Positions 52,936 through 61,643 of a stretch of 64,000 nt of DNA are shown one piece after another. Position 1 is the first letter of the stretch; every line of letters begins with the position of its first letter. Under the pieces are notes generated by a model. That model did no database searches. It saw nothing but the letters and a program-made list of their open reading frames with translations, and was not told where the DNA came from. This DNA comes from Flavimobilis rhizosphaerae (GTDB lineage: Bacteria > Actinomycetota > Actinomycetes > Actinomycetales > Cellulomonadaceae): NCBI RefSeq assembly GCF_014852685.1, contig NZ_JACZDF010000003.1:62001-126000 (forward strand), given 5' to 3'. A program made the translations under genes and the position numbers.

Positions 52936-53173
52936 TCCGTACTCCTTCAGAGTGCTCGGACGACCCTCGTCTTTCGAGGGCCGCTCCGTCGCGGTGTTCT
53001 TCGTCCACTCCTGAAGCCGGAACGCGATGATTCCATCGCAGCGAGACGAGCAAAGCACAGCAACTACCCCCCGAGCATAGGGGGATGTGCGCCCAAGAAG
53101 CGAGCCGGAACCCGAACGTCTTCATAACGATGCGGAAACGACACGCAACCCACCCATCGCAGATTTCTGCGGA

Positions 53174-53758
53174 TCACGCCTGCACGTCGGGACCTTCGGG
53201 CCCCACGGGCACCCTGCCGGACCCGTACACGAGCTGCCAGGCACGCACCGCGTACGTCGTCGCAGCAAGCGCATGCCCGACGCACCCGGCGACCGTGAGC
53301 CCGAACGCGACGTGCCACAGCACGCCGTCCGTCCCCGAGGCGAGGAGCAGCAGCGGCAGCCCCGTCATGAGCGCTGCGGTGCGAGCCTTGCCGAGGAGTG
53401 ACACCTCGAGGTCCGGAAGCGGCCATCGCTTCGTCACCATGAGGAACAGCGCACCGCAGATGAGCACGGCGTCCGGCACGACGACGAGCCCGAGCATCCA
53501 CCACCTCAGCTCGCCGAGCAGCGTGAGCGTGATGACGACCGCGAGCATGCCGAGCCTGTCGGCGAGCGGGTCGAGGGTCTTGCCAAGCTCGCTCGTCATG
53601 TTGAACCGGCGCGCGATGAACCCATCGGCCCAGTCGGTCACACCGAGGACCATGAGCGCGACGATCGCGGCGCCCGTGCGCCCCGACGCGGCCAGGACGA
53701 CGAACAGCGGGGTGAGGACGATGAGACGGGTGAGGGTGATGATATTAGGGATCGTCAC
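53174..53758 (-). CDS. CDP-alcohol phosphatidyltransferase family protein
   Basis: A 194-residue membrane enzyme that should transfer a phosphatidyl group from CDP-diacylglycerol to an alcohol. The family motif appears as DGFIARRFNMTSELGKTLD followed by PLADR (DG..AR........G...D...D). Four or more hydrophobic segments follow the motif. The substrate cannot be told; glycerol-3-phosphate (PgsA-like) is one option, but chromosomes of this group have several such paralogues. GTG start has AAGGA seven bases upstream. It is 42 bases downstream of the YihY/BrkB gene and probably cotranscribed. Confidence 0.9.
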   Translation of the reverse strand: MTIPNIITLTRLIVLTPLFVVLAASGRTGAAIVALMVLGVTDWADGFIARRFNMTSELGKTLDPLADRLGMLAVVITLTLLGELRWWMLGLVVVPDAVLICGALFLMVTKRWPLPDLEVSLLGKARTAALMTGLPLLLLASGTDGVLWHVAFGLTVAGCVGHALAATTYAVRAWQLVYGSGRVPVGPEGPDVQA

Positions 53759-53800
53759 CGGCCGTCCTTCCTGTCGTCGTGCGCGGGCTCGGGGGCCACC

Positions 53801-54937
53801 CTATCGGCCCGGAGAGCCCTCGTCGGGCGGCGTCCCACGGTCTGCGTGGGCCTCCTTGCCCGACGTTGCGTCGTCCACCGGAGCATCGTCCGACCCGCCG
53901 CGGGCCGTCGGGCCGTCGAGGCCGCGGGTGCCCGCCGTGACCTGCAGCGTCAACGCCTCCTTCTGGATCTCCTCGTCACGCTCGACGGCACGCGCCTCCT
54001 GGCGCGCACGCTTGTCGATCTGCGCGGTCGAGCGCATCGGCAGGAGGGCGCGGTCTGTCGCCGGCAGCCCCTCGCGCAGCTGTCGACCCCGGAGCAGCTC
54101 GTGGTCGAGCTCCGCACCGAGGACGAGAATCATCGAGCAGATCCACAGCCACACGAGCACGACGACGACGCTCGCCAGCGCCCCGTACGTGCGGTCGTAG
54201 CTCGCGAAGTTCGCGACGTACACACCGAAGCCCCAGCTCGCGACGAGGATGACACCGACCGCGACCGCCGCGCCCGGCGACAGCACGCGGTAGCGACCGT
54301 GCCGGACATTCGGCGTCCAGTGGTAGAGAAGCGAGACGAGCAGGACGATCGCGACGAGCACGAGCGGCCACTTGCTCCACGCGAAGACCGTGACGAACGT
54401 GTCGCTCAGGCCGATCGGCCCGCCGAGCGTCCGTGCGAGGTCCGCGGAGACGACGAGCAGCACCGCGACAACCGCCGCAACGAGGACGAGGACGATCGTC
54501 AGCACCGCCATGAGCGGGCGCAGCACCCACGTCGGGCGTCCCTCCTCCACGCCGTGGACGGTGTTCATCGCCCGCGAGAAGGCGGTGACGAACGCGGAGG
54601 CGGACCACAGCGCGCCGAGCAGACCGACGACGAACGCCACACCCGCGCTGCTGTTCTCAGCGAGCCCGTCGAGGATGCCGCCGACGGTCTCGACGACCTC
54701 CGGCGACGCGACCTCGCGCAGCACTCCCTTGATCTCGTCGACGACGCTCTGCGGGTTCTCGAGCAGCCCGACGATCGACAGGAGTGCCGCCGCCGCGGGC
54801 GCGATCGCGAGGACGGCGTAGAAGGTCAGCGCGGCGGCGACGTCGGTCCCTCCGTGCTCGAGGAAGGAGCGGACCGTTGTCATGGCGACGGTCACGGGGG
54901 AACGTCGAGGGGCGCGGGGCACGTCGTCGGTCGTCAT
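53801..54937 (-). CDS. YihY/BrkB-family membrane protein
   Basis: A 378-residue inner-membrane protein of the YihY/virulence factor BrkB family (formerly misannotated as RNase BN). Six hydrophobic segments, beginning AAALTFYAVLAIAPAAAALL, with FVVGLLGALWSASAFVTAF and GALASVVVVLVWLWICSMIL, then GAELDHELL. The C-terminal 80 residues form a charged, low-complexity cytoplasmic tail. ATG at 54937 abuts a GGAGG, so a start 12 codons upstream is possible. It begins 50 bases from the glutamine amidotransferase stop. Confidence 0.88.
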   Translation of the reverse strand: MTTDDVPRAPRRSPVTVAMTTVRSFLEHGGTDVAAALTFYAVLAIAPAAAALLSIVGLLENPQSVVDEIKGVLREVASPEVVETVGGILDGLAENSSAGVAFVVGLLGALWSASAFVTAFSRAMNTVHGVEEGRPTWVLRPLMAVLTIVLVLVAAVVAVLLVVSADLARTLGGPIGLSDTFVTVFAWSKWPLVLVAIVLLVSLLYHWTPNVRHGRYRVLSPGAAVAVGVILVASWGFGVYVANFASYDRTYGALASVVVVLVWLWICSMILVLGAELDHELLRGRQLREGLPATDRALLPMRSTAQIDKRARQEARAVERDEEIQKEALTLQVTAGTRGLDGPTARGGSDDAPVDDATSGKEAHADRGTPPDEGSPGR

Positions 54938-54987
54938 CCTCCGATGTTGCCGTGCGCGGCAAGGCCACGCCATCGGACCGCGCGCGC

Positions 54988-55719
54988 TCAGCGTCCGAAG
55001 AGCTCGACGAAGCGTCGCAGGATGCGCCGGGGCACGGGGGCGTCGCTCGCGCGGGCCGTCGCGAGGACCTGCTCGGCCTGCTCGGGCGGGTAGTAACCGT
55101 GGCCCGCGTAGGCCTCGAGCCGCTGCACGTAGGCGTCGCGCGTGAGCTCGGGGTGGAACTGCGTCGCGTACGCGTTCGTACCGACGCGGAACATCTGGAC
55201 CGGGCACGCGGTGCCCGTCGCGAGGACGACGGCGCTCGGAGGGAGCGTCGTGATCGCCTCCTTGTGCCCGACGTACGCCGCGAACACGTCGGGCAGGCCC
55301 GCGAGCAGCGGGTCGGTGCGGCCCGCGTCGGTGAGCGTCACGTCGACGGTACCTGCCTCCTCGCCGTACGTCGTGCCGACCACGGCGCCGATCTTCGTGC
55401 CGAGCGTCCCCACCCCATAGCACGCGCCGAGGTAGGGGATGTCGCGTGCGAGGACGTCGTCGAGCAGCGCGGAGATCTCACGCTCGACGCGCAGCTGGGT
55501 CGCGCTCTTCGACGCGGCCGGGTCCGACGACGTGAAGGGGCTGCCGGCGACGATGACGCCCGAGACGTCGTCGAGGTCGAGCGCGGGCATGGGTCCCTGG
55601 TCGAGGCGCACGCGCCAGAGCTCGTCGGGGGCGAGACCACCGAGCTCGAGGTAAGCGGCGTGCTCGACGTCAGCGATGACGTCCTCCGCGCGCGTCGCGA
55701 GCAGCACGAACGGCTTCAT
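54988..55719 (-). CDS. Class I glutamine amidotransferase (GMP synthase-like)
   Basis: A 243-residue stand-alone class I glutamine amidotransferase. The catalytic cysteine is in YLGACYGVGTLG and the histidine in YATQFHPELT, with a partner acid two residues later. The gene carries no synthetase domain, so the acceptor is unknown; similar proteins serve as cytosolic hydrolases of small gamma-glutamyl compounds. ATG at 55719 follows GGAGG by eight bases. Confidence 0.9.
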   Translation of the reverse strand: MKPFVLLATRAEDVIADVEHAAYLELGGLAPDELWRVRLDQGPMPALDLDDVSGVIVAGSPFTSSDPAASKSATQLRVEREISALLDDVLARDIPYLGACYGVGTLGTKIGAVVGTTYGEEAGTVDVTLTDAGRTDPLLAGLPDVFAAYVGHKEAITTLPPSAVVLATGTACPVQMFRVGTNAYATQFHPELTRDAYVQRLEAYAGHGYYPPEQAEQVLATARASDAPVPRRILRRFVELFGR

Positions 55720-55816
55720 GGTGGACCTCCTCGCATCGATGCGGCCGTCGTCACATCCTGCCGGACCCGCAGCCTCGCCGCCCACCCCGTCCATCCCCAG
55801 CCCCACCGCCCAGCGT

Positions 55817-55863
55817 GCCGATAGCCGATCCGTGCACCTCAGGTGCACGGATCGGCTATAGAG
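55817..55863. repeat. 47-nt palindromic element, CGATAGCC type
   Basis: CCGATAGCCGATCCGTGCAC and GTGCACGGATCGGCTATAGA arms around CTCAG. Lies in the 269-base gap between the amidotransferase start and the RND exporter stop; twin of the pair at 7538-7646. Confidence 0.75.
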
Positions 55864-55878
55864 CAAGCCTTCCCCGCG

Positions 55879-55925
55879 CTCGATAGCGGATCCGTACCGG
55901 ACAGGTGGTCCGATCGGCTATCGAG
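55879..55925. repeat. 47-nt palindromic element, CGATAGCC type
   Basis: CTCGATAGCGGATCC and GGTCCGATCGGCTATCGAG arms, less perfect than its neighbour 15 bases away. The two may also end transcription of the exporter operon, whose stop is at 55989. Confidence 0.75.
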
Positions 55926-55988
55926 CCACAACGAGGTGGTGGGGGAGGGTTCCGGGACCACGGAGACGCCCCGGTCACGAGCAGACGG

Positions 55989-58900
55989 TCAGTCCTCCAG
56001 GACGCGCGTCGCCCCGCGCTTCCCGACGCTCTCCACCAGGTGGTACAGCGCCGGCAGCACGATGAGGGTCATGAGCGTCGACGAGAACAGCCCGCCGATG
56101 ACGACGATCGCGAGCGGCTGCGAGATGAACCCGCCGTGCCCCGTCACCCCGATCGCCATCGGTGCGAGCGCGAGTATCGTCGCGACCGCCGTCATGAGGA
56201 TCGGTCGCACACGGTGCACCGCACCGCGCCGCAACGCGTCCGCCATCGGCACGCCCCGGTCGCGGTACTGCTTGACGAGGTCGACGAGCACGATCGCGTT
56301 CGTCACGACGATGCCGATGAGCATGAGCACACCGATGAGCGACGGCACCCCGAGCGCCACACCCGTCGCGACCTGCAGGAGGATCGCACCGGTCGCCGCG
56401 AACGGGATCGACACGAGCAGCAGCAGCGGATGCAGCAACGACCGGAACGTCGCGACCATGACGACGTAGACGATGAGGATCGCCACGAGCATCGCGAGAC
56501 CCAGCTGGCTGAACGCCTCGTTCTGCTCGGCCGTCACGCCACCGACCTCCGCCGTCACACCGTCCGGCAGGTCGACGCCGTCGAGCGCCTCCTGCACGAC
56601 CGACGACGTCTGACCGAGGTCGTCCGACTCCGGCGTGACGTTGACGACCTGGTTGCGCACACCGTTCGACGTCGTGATCGACACCGGGCCGTCGACGACC
56701 TTGACCTCGGCGAGGTCGCCGACCGTCCCGCCCTCCGCTCCGAGGGGCAGGTCACGGATGCCGGCGACCGAGCGCGCCGGGTCCTCGGGCGTGAGGTAGA
56801 CGTTGACCGACGAGCCGTCGAGCGTCACCGCACCGATCTGCTGCGGCGTGATCATGCCCGCGACCGCCTGCGACAGCTGCGTCTCCGTGAGACCCGCCGC
56901 CGCAGCCTTCGTCCGGTCGATGACGACCGACACCGTCGGCCGCGCGTCCGTGAGCGACGTCGACACCTGACGCACGCCCTCGAGCGGACGCATCGCGTCA
57001 GCGATCGCCGACGTGCCGCTCGCGACAGCCTTCGCGTCGGAGCCCGTCACGCTGATCTGCACGTCGTTCGACATGCCCATCCCGGCGAACGGCGAGATCG
57101 TGAGGTCCTCCTCGTCGACGACGTCCGCGAGCGCGGCACGGACGGCATCCTGGATCTTCGCCTGGTCGCCGTCGGCATCCGTCGTGAGCGAGTACGAGAT
57201 CGACTCCGCCCCACCGAGCAGCATGCTCTGGTCCGTCTGGCCGATCGTCGCCGCGACGAGCTCGACACCGTCGACCTTCCGCAGCGCCTCGTCGACCGTC
57301 CGGGCCGTCCGCAGCTGCTGCGTGAGGCTCGTGCCCGGCTTCACCTGCTGCGTGATGCCGAGGGAGTTCTGCGCCATGTCGCCGAGGAAGCTCGTCTTCA
57401 TGAACGGCACGAGCGCGAGCGTCCCGGCGAGCACGGCCACCGCGATGCCGATCGTCGTCCAGCGGTGCGCGAGCGTCCAGTCGAGCGTGCGGCCGTAACC
57501 ACGCTGGATGGCGCCGGTGTCCGGCTCCGAGAGCTCCTCGTCCTGCGCCGTCGGCGCCGCCGCGTGCGCGTCGGGCGTCGCGGCGTCGTGCCCCTTCCAG
57601 CTGAGGGACCAGAACGCGAGCACCGGCACGATCGTCAGCGACACGAGGAGCGACGCACCCATGGCGATCGCCACCGTGAACGCGAACGGGCGGAACAGCA
57701 CGCCCGACATGCCGCCGACGAGCGCGATCGGCACGAACACCGCGACGGTCGTCACGGTCGACGCGGTGATCGCGCCACCCACCTCGCGCACGGCGTCGAT
57801 GATCGTCCGCCGTCGCGACTTCCCGTACCGCATATGACGTTCGACGTTCTCGATGACGACGATCGAGTCGTCGACGATGCGCCCGATCGCGATCGTCAGA
57901 CCACCGAGCGACAGGATGTTGAGCGTGTAGCCCGCGGCCTGCATGCCGACGAACGCGATGAGCAGCGACACCGGGATCGACACCGCGGTGACGAGCGTCG
58001 CACGCCCCGAGCGCAGGAACGCGAGGATGACGATGACCGCCATGACGAGGCCGAGCAGACCCTCGGTCGCGAGGCCCGAGATCGAGTCCTCGATGAACGG
58101 CGCTTGGTCGACGAGCACGTCGAAGCTCGCGCCCGCGACGCGCGCCTCGAGCTCGGGCAGGGCGTCCTGGACGGCGTGGGAGACGTCGACCGTGTTGGCA
58201 TCGGGCAGCTTCGTGATGGACAGCGTGAGCGCCTCGACCCCGTCGACGAGCGAGTACGACGTCGTCGGGTCCGTCGTCAGCTCGACGTCGGCGACGTCAC
58301 CGAGGGTGGCGGCAAGCCCCGACGGGACGTCGACGGGGAAGCCGTCCTCGTCGGTGAAGGACACCGAGCCCTGCGTGCCGACGAGCGGCAGGTCCTTGAT
58401 CTGGTCGACCGACGCGAGACGCGAGCCGACCTGCACGGCCATCTCCGAGCCTGCGTCGACGATCGTGCCGGCCGGGACGAGCACACCGTTCTGCATGAGC
58501 AGCTGCGCGATCGACTGCGCGTTGACGCCGTGGCGTGCCATGTCCTCGGCGCGCGGCGTGATCGCGACGCGCGGTCCGGGCGCTCCGACGATCGACGCCG
58601 ACGCGACGCCGTCGATGCGCTCGAGCGCGGGCACGACGGACTCCGCGAGCGTGCCCGCGAGCTTCGTCGTGTCGTCGGACGACACCGCGACCTGGATGAC
58701 GGGGAAGTCGTCGAGGCTGATCGCCATGACCGACGGGTCCGTGCCGTCGGGCAGGATCGAGCGGATGCGGCTGATGGACTGCGCCATCTTCTGCTCGACC
58801 TTGGCCGTGTCCGTGCCGAACTCGAACTCCGCCATGACGACGGAGACGCCCGTCGAGGACGTCGTCGTCGTGCCGAGCAGGCCCGGCACGGTCTGCAGGG

Positions 58901-59111
58901 CCTTCTCGATCGGCGCCGTGACGTCGCTCGCGACGACCTCGGCCGACGCACCCGGGTGGACCGTGAGCACCGCGAGCTGCGGCACCTCGATCGACGGGAT
59001 GAGCTCCTGCTTGAGGCTCGTGAAGGCGAGGCCGCCGAAGATCGCGACCACCACCGTGACGAGCGCGATGAGCGCCCTGTTCTTGAGGGAGAAGGCGGAG
59101 AACTTGTGCAC
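55989..59111 (-). CDS. RND-family efflux transporter (AcrB-like, actinobacterial)
   Basis: A 1040-residue proton-driven exporter. An N-terminal helix (LIALVTVVVAIFGGLAFTSL) starts each half; the first half has LTIAIGRIVDDSIVVIENVE, the RND motif with paired acidic residues in the fourth helix, and the second has IGIVVTNAIVLVDLVKQYRD. Large extracytoplasmic loops lie between helices 1-2 and 7-8. No membrane fusion partner is nearby, so it may act alone with other envelope proteins. GTG at 59111 is the start. The TetR gene 90 bases upstream probably controls it. Substrate unknown (drug, lipid or siderophore). Confidence 0.92.
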   Translation of the reverse strand: MHKFSAFSLKNRALIALVTVVVAIFGGLAFTSLKQELIPSIEVPQLAVLTVHPGASAEVVASDVTAPIEKALQTVPGLLGTTTTSSTGVSVVMAEFEFGTDTAKVEQKMAQSISRIRSILPDGTDPSVMAISLDDFPVIQVAVSSDDTTKLAGTLAESVVPALERIDGVASASIVGAPGPRVAITPRAEDMARHGVNAQSIAQLLMQNGVLVPAGTIVDAGSEMAVQVGSRLASVDQIKDLPLVGTQGSVSFTDEDGFPVDVPSGLAATLGDVADVELTTDPTTSYSLVDGVEALTLSITKLPDANTVDVSHAVQDALPELEARVAGASFDVLVDQAPFIEDSISGLATEGLLGLVMAVIVILAFLRSGRATLVTAVSIPVSLLIAFVGMQAAGYTLNILSLGGLTIAIGRIVDDSIVVIENVERHMRYGKSRRRTIIDAVREVGGAITASTVTTVAVFVPIALVGGMSGVLFRPFAFTVAIAMGASLLVSLTIVPVLAFWSLSWKGHDAATPDAHAAAPTAQDEELSEPDTGAIQRGYGRTLDWTLAHRWTTIGIAVAVLAGTLALVPFMKTSFLGDMAQNSLGITQQVKPGTSLTQQLRTARTVDEALRKVDGVELVAATIGQTDQSMLLGGAESISYSLTTDADGDQAKIQDAVRAALADVVDEEDLTISPFAGMGMSNDVQISVTGSDAKAVASGTSAIADAMRPLEGVRQVSTSLTDARPTVSVVIDRTKAAAAGLTETQLSQAVAGMITPQQIGAVTLDGSSVNVYLTPEDPARSVAGIRDLPLGAEGGTVGDLAEVKVVDGPVSITTSNGVRNQVVNVTPESDDLGQTSSVVQEALDGVDLPDGVTAEVGGVTAEQNEAFSQLGLAMLVAILIVYVVMVATFRSLLHPLLLLVSIPFAATGAILLQVATGVALGVPSLIGVLMLIGIVVTNAIVLVDLVKQYRDRGVPMADALRRGAVHRVRPILMTAVATILALAPMAIGVTGHGGFISQPLAIVVIGGLFSSTLMTLIVLPALYHLVESVGKRGATRVLED

Positions 59112-59201
59112 GAGGGTCCTGTCTGTGGGGGCGTGCGCGGGTGTGGACGGAGGGCCCGACGACGGGGCCTGTGGGCGGGGTGCGCGGACGCGCACCCGAG
59201 A

Positions 59202-59843
59202 TCAGGGGGCAGGCGACGCGTCGCCGGGGCCGGGCACGAAGCCGTGACGGAGATATCCGAACGCCTCCGCGACGAGCGCGCGCAACCGCGCGCGCAGCTC
59301 GGGCGTGAGGTGAGGAAGCGGAGCGCACGTCGCACCGATCTCCTCCGCAACGACGTGGATGCTCCCGCCGAGCAGCCCGACGAGCGCCGAGAGGTAGAGC
59401 ATCGTGCGCGTCGCGCCGAACCGCCCCGCGAGGGCCGTGATCGTCGGGGAGCCGCGGAACGCCTGGAGGCGCGCGTGCGCGACCGACTCGAGCGCGGGGT
59501 GCTCGCGCGCGATCGCCGCGAAGTCCCGGACGTCGTCGAGCGCGGGCCCGTCGAGGAGCGCGACGAGGAAGTCCTCGCTCGCGTCGACGAGGTCCGCGAA
59601 GGTGCGCGGCGCGGTCGCGTCGTCGAGCGGCTCCGGCTGGAACCGCTGGAGGAACCCGTCGACGACGGCCTCGGCCTTGCCACCGAAGTGGTTGGCGAAC
59701 GTGCGGCGGGAGTAGCCGGCGTGCTCGGCGATCTGGTCGATCGTCACGTCGTCGTAGCCGCGCTCCCCGACGAGCCTGAACGCTGTCGCGGCGAGCTCAC
59801 GGGCGGTCGCGGCCTTCTTGAGGTCGCGCAGCGAGGTGGTCAC
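59202..59843 (-). CDS. TetR-family regulator of RND exporter
   Basis: A 213-residue regulator with an N-terminal TetR helix-turn-helix (TARELAATAFRLVGERGYDD, then IAEHAGYSRRTFANHFGGK). The second domain is helical. The GTG at 59843 has no strong ribosome site. It precedes the exporter gene on the same strand and is preceded by two palindromes at 59864-59895 that are likely its operators, so it probably represses its own operon. Ligand unknown. Confidence 0.88.
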   Translation of the reverse strand: MTTSLRDLKKAATARELAATAFRLVGERGYDDVTIDQIAEHAGYSRRTFANHFGGKAEAVVDGFLQRFQPEPLDDATAPRTFADLVDASEDFLVALLDGPALDDVRDFAAIAREHPALESVAHARLQAFRGSPTITALAGRFGATRTMLYLSALVGLLGGSIHVVAEEIGATCAPLPHLTPELRARLRALVAEAFGYLRHGFVPGPGDASPAP

Positions 59844-59863
59844 CGGACGACTCTAGACACGCC

Positions 59864-59895
59864 GTTGCCCACAGTGCAACGTTGCCCAGTGGGCA
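59864..59895. promoter_or_regulatory. Operator-like palindromes upstream of TetR/RND operon
   Basis: GTTGCCCACAGTGCAAC (59864-59880, inverted repeat GTTGC/GCAAC) and TGCCCAGTGGGCA (59883-59895, a 13-base palindrome) lie just before the TetR start. They share the core GCCCA. Typical TetR-type autoregulation site. Confidence 0.6.
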
Positions 59896-59915
59896 GCCAC
59901 CTGGACGAAGACGTG

Positions 59916-61508
59916 TCAGAGCGAACCGAGGATGCCGCCCGCAATGATCTTCACGATCATCGCCGCTGGGTACACGAGCGCGTACCCGAGCGCGACCCGC
60001 GGGTCGAAGCCCGTCCGCACGTTCGCGTACGCGAGCACCGCGGGCTGCGTGTGCGTCCCGGCGATCATGCCCGACGTCGTCGTCGCACCCACGTGGCACA
60101 GCCTCCGCAGCACCACCCACAGCCCGACCGCGACCGTCGTCGTCACCGCGACACCGAGCGCAAGGATCCGCAGCCACTCACCCGACGCAAACGCCGGAGC
60201 GACCTGCCCCCCGGCGACCAGCCCGGCCTGCGCGAGGAAGATGAGCAGCCCCAGCTCGCTGAGCGCCTGCGCGGCCGTGAACGACATCGACGTCGAGAAC
60301 GGCCCGACGCGACCGAGCCGCCCGAGGATCAGACCCATGATGAGCGTGCCGGCGGCCGCACCGATCGTCACGCGCACTCCCGGCACGGGCAGGACGACGA
60401 GCCCGAGCAGCACGCCGAGCGCCATCCCGATGCCAAGGACCGCGGGGTTGATGTCGGAGAAGCCACGGGTCGAGTCGCCGAGCAGCTTCGTGATCTCGCC
60501 CATGTGGCCGCGCGGGGCGACGACCCGCACCCGGTCGCCGAGGCGCAGCACGGTGCGCGAGTTCGCGACGGCGTCGACGTCGCCGCGTCGCAGCCGCGTG
60601 ACGACGGCACCGAAGCGGGAGTGCAGCTCGAGCTCCTCGAGCGTGCGTCCCGCGACCTTCGTCGACGAGACGGTGATGCGGCGCATCGCGACGACGCGTC
60701 CGTCCTGCCGGAGCTCGTGCGACGACACGTGGCCGAGCGCCGCAACAACCTCCTCGACGAGCCGCTCGGGCCCGACGACGGTGACGACGTCGCCGACGGC
60801 GAGCACGTCCTCGTCGAGCGCCGTGTGCGGAGCAGCGTCCTCGGAGCCGCTGCGCAGCCGCGAGAAGGCGATGCGCTCGCCGTAGAGCTCGGTGAGCTCA
60901 CGCACCGACTGACCGCTCGCCGACTCGACGCGCACGGCGCGCTCGACGATCTCGGGCGGCGCATCGGTGTCGTTGCCGCGCGCGCGGAGCGCGAGGTGCG
61001 TGACGACGAGCACGCCGACGACGCCGAAGACGTACGCGACGGCGTAGCCGACGGTCGGTGCCGCGTCGTCACCCGCAGCCTCACGCGCCGCGGCGAGCGC
61101 CGGGGTGTTCGTGAGGGCGCCGGCGAACGTGCCGGCGATCGTCGCGGTCGAGAGGTCGAGCAGACGCCCGAGCCCGACCGCGACGCCAGCCCCGGCTGTG
61201 ACGACGGCGATCATCCACGCGATGACCTTGAGGCTGCGCCGCAGGGACGCGAAGAACTCGGCGCCCGAGACGATGCCGACGGTGAACGTGAAGAGCGTGA
61301 GGCCGAGCGTGCCGACCGCATGCGGCACCTCGAGGTCGATGTTCCGCGAGGCGCCGAGCGCGCCGAGGAGCAGGGCGCAGAAGAGGACCGCGGCCGCACC
61401 GAGGCCGACGCCCCGCACCTGGACGTGACCGATGGCCGCGCCGATTCCGACGAGCAGGACGAGGAGCAGCACGGGCTGCTCGGCGAGAAGCGAGAGGGCA
61501 GCGTCCAT
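59916..61508 (-). CDS. AspT/YidE-type transporter with RCK_C domains
   Basis: A 530-residue membrane protein with the duplicated layout of the AspT/YidE/YbjL family: about five helices (LLVLLVGIGAAIGHVQVRGV to AGTFAGALTNTPALAAAREA), a soluble middle with two RCK_C (TrkA-C) domains (VESASGQSVRELTELYGERI and ITVSSTKVAGRTLEELELHS), and a second set of helices with the matching SGMIAGTHTQPAVLAYANVR motif. AspT exchanges aspartate for alanine; the substrate here is unknown. It is divergent from nothing obvious and has a strong hairpin beyond its upstream side at 61604-61635. Confidence 0.88.
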   Translation of the reverse strand: MDAALSLLAEQPVLLLVLLVGIGAAIGHVQVRGVGLGAAAVLFCALLLGALGASRNIDLEVPHAVGTLGLTLFTFTVGIVSGAEFFASLRRSLKVIAWMIAVVTAGAGVAVGLGRLLDLSTATIAGTFAGALTNTPALAAAREAAGDDAAPTVGYAVAYVFGVVGVLVVTHLALRARGNDTDAPPEIVERAVRVESASGQSVRELTELYGERIAFSRLRSGSEDAAPHTALDEDVLAVGDVVTVVGPERLVEEVVAALGHVSSHELRQDGRVVAMRRITVSSTKVAGRTLEELELHSRFGAVVTRLRRGDVDAVANSRTVLRLGDRVRVVAPRGHMGEITKLLGDSTRGFSDINPAVLGIGMALGVLLGLVVLPVPGVRVTIGAAAGTLIMGLILGRLGRVGPFSTSMSFTAAQALSELGLLIFLAQAGLVAGGQVAPAFASGEWLRILALGVAVTTTVAVGLWVVLRRLCHVGATTTSGMIAGTHTQPAVLAYANVRTGFDPRVALGYALVYPAAMIVKIIAGGILGSL

Positions 61509-61603
61509 GACGACCTTTCGGCAGGGAGGGGTCCGGCGGGTCGTCCTCGTCCCAGCCGTGCCCCCACCTCATCACGATGTGACGTCGGTCTCGTGGGACC
61601 AGA

Positions 61604-61635
61604 GGCCCGCCTGCCCGCTGGCAGGCAGGCGGGCC
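61604..61635 (-). terminator. Terminator of pectate lyase gene
   Basis: GGCCCGCCTGCC, loop, GGCAGGCGGGCC: a perfect 12-pair stem directly after the pectate lyase stop (61644) on the minus strand. Confidence 0.82.
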
Positions 61636-61643
61636 GTCGTGCG

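Noticed and set aside
53801-54937. YihY/BrkB gene as RNase BN
   Set aside because: The old name is a misannotation; the product is a polytopic membrane protein without RNase motifs.
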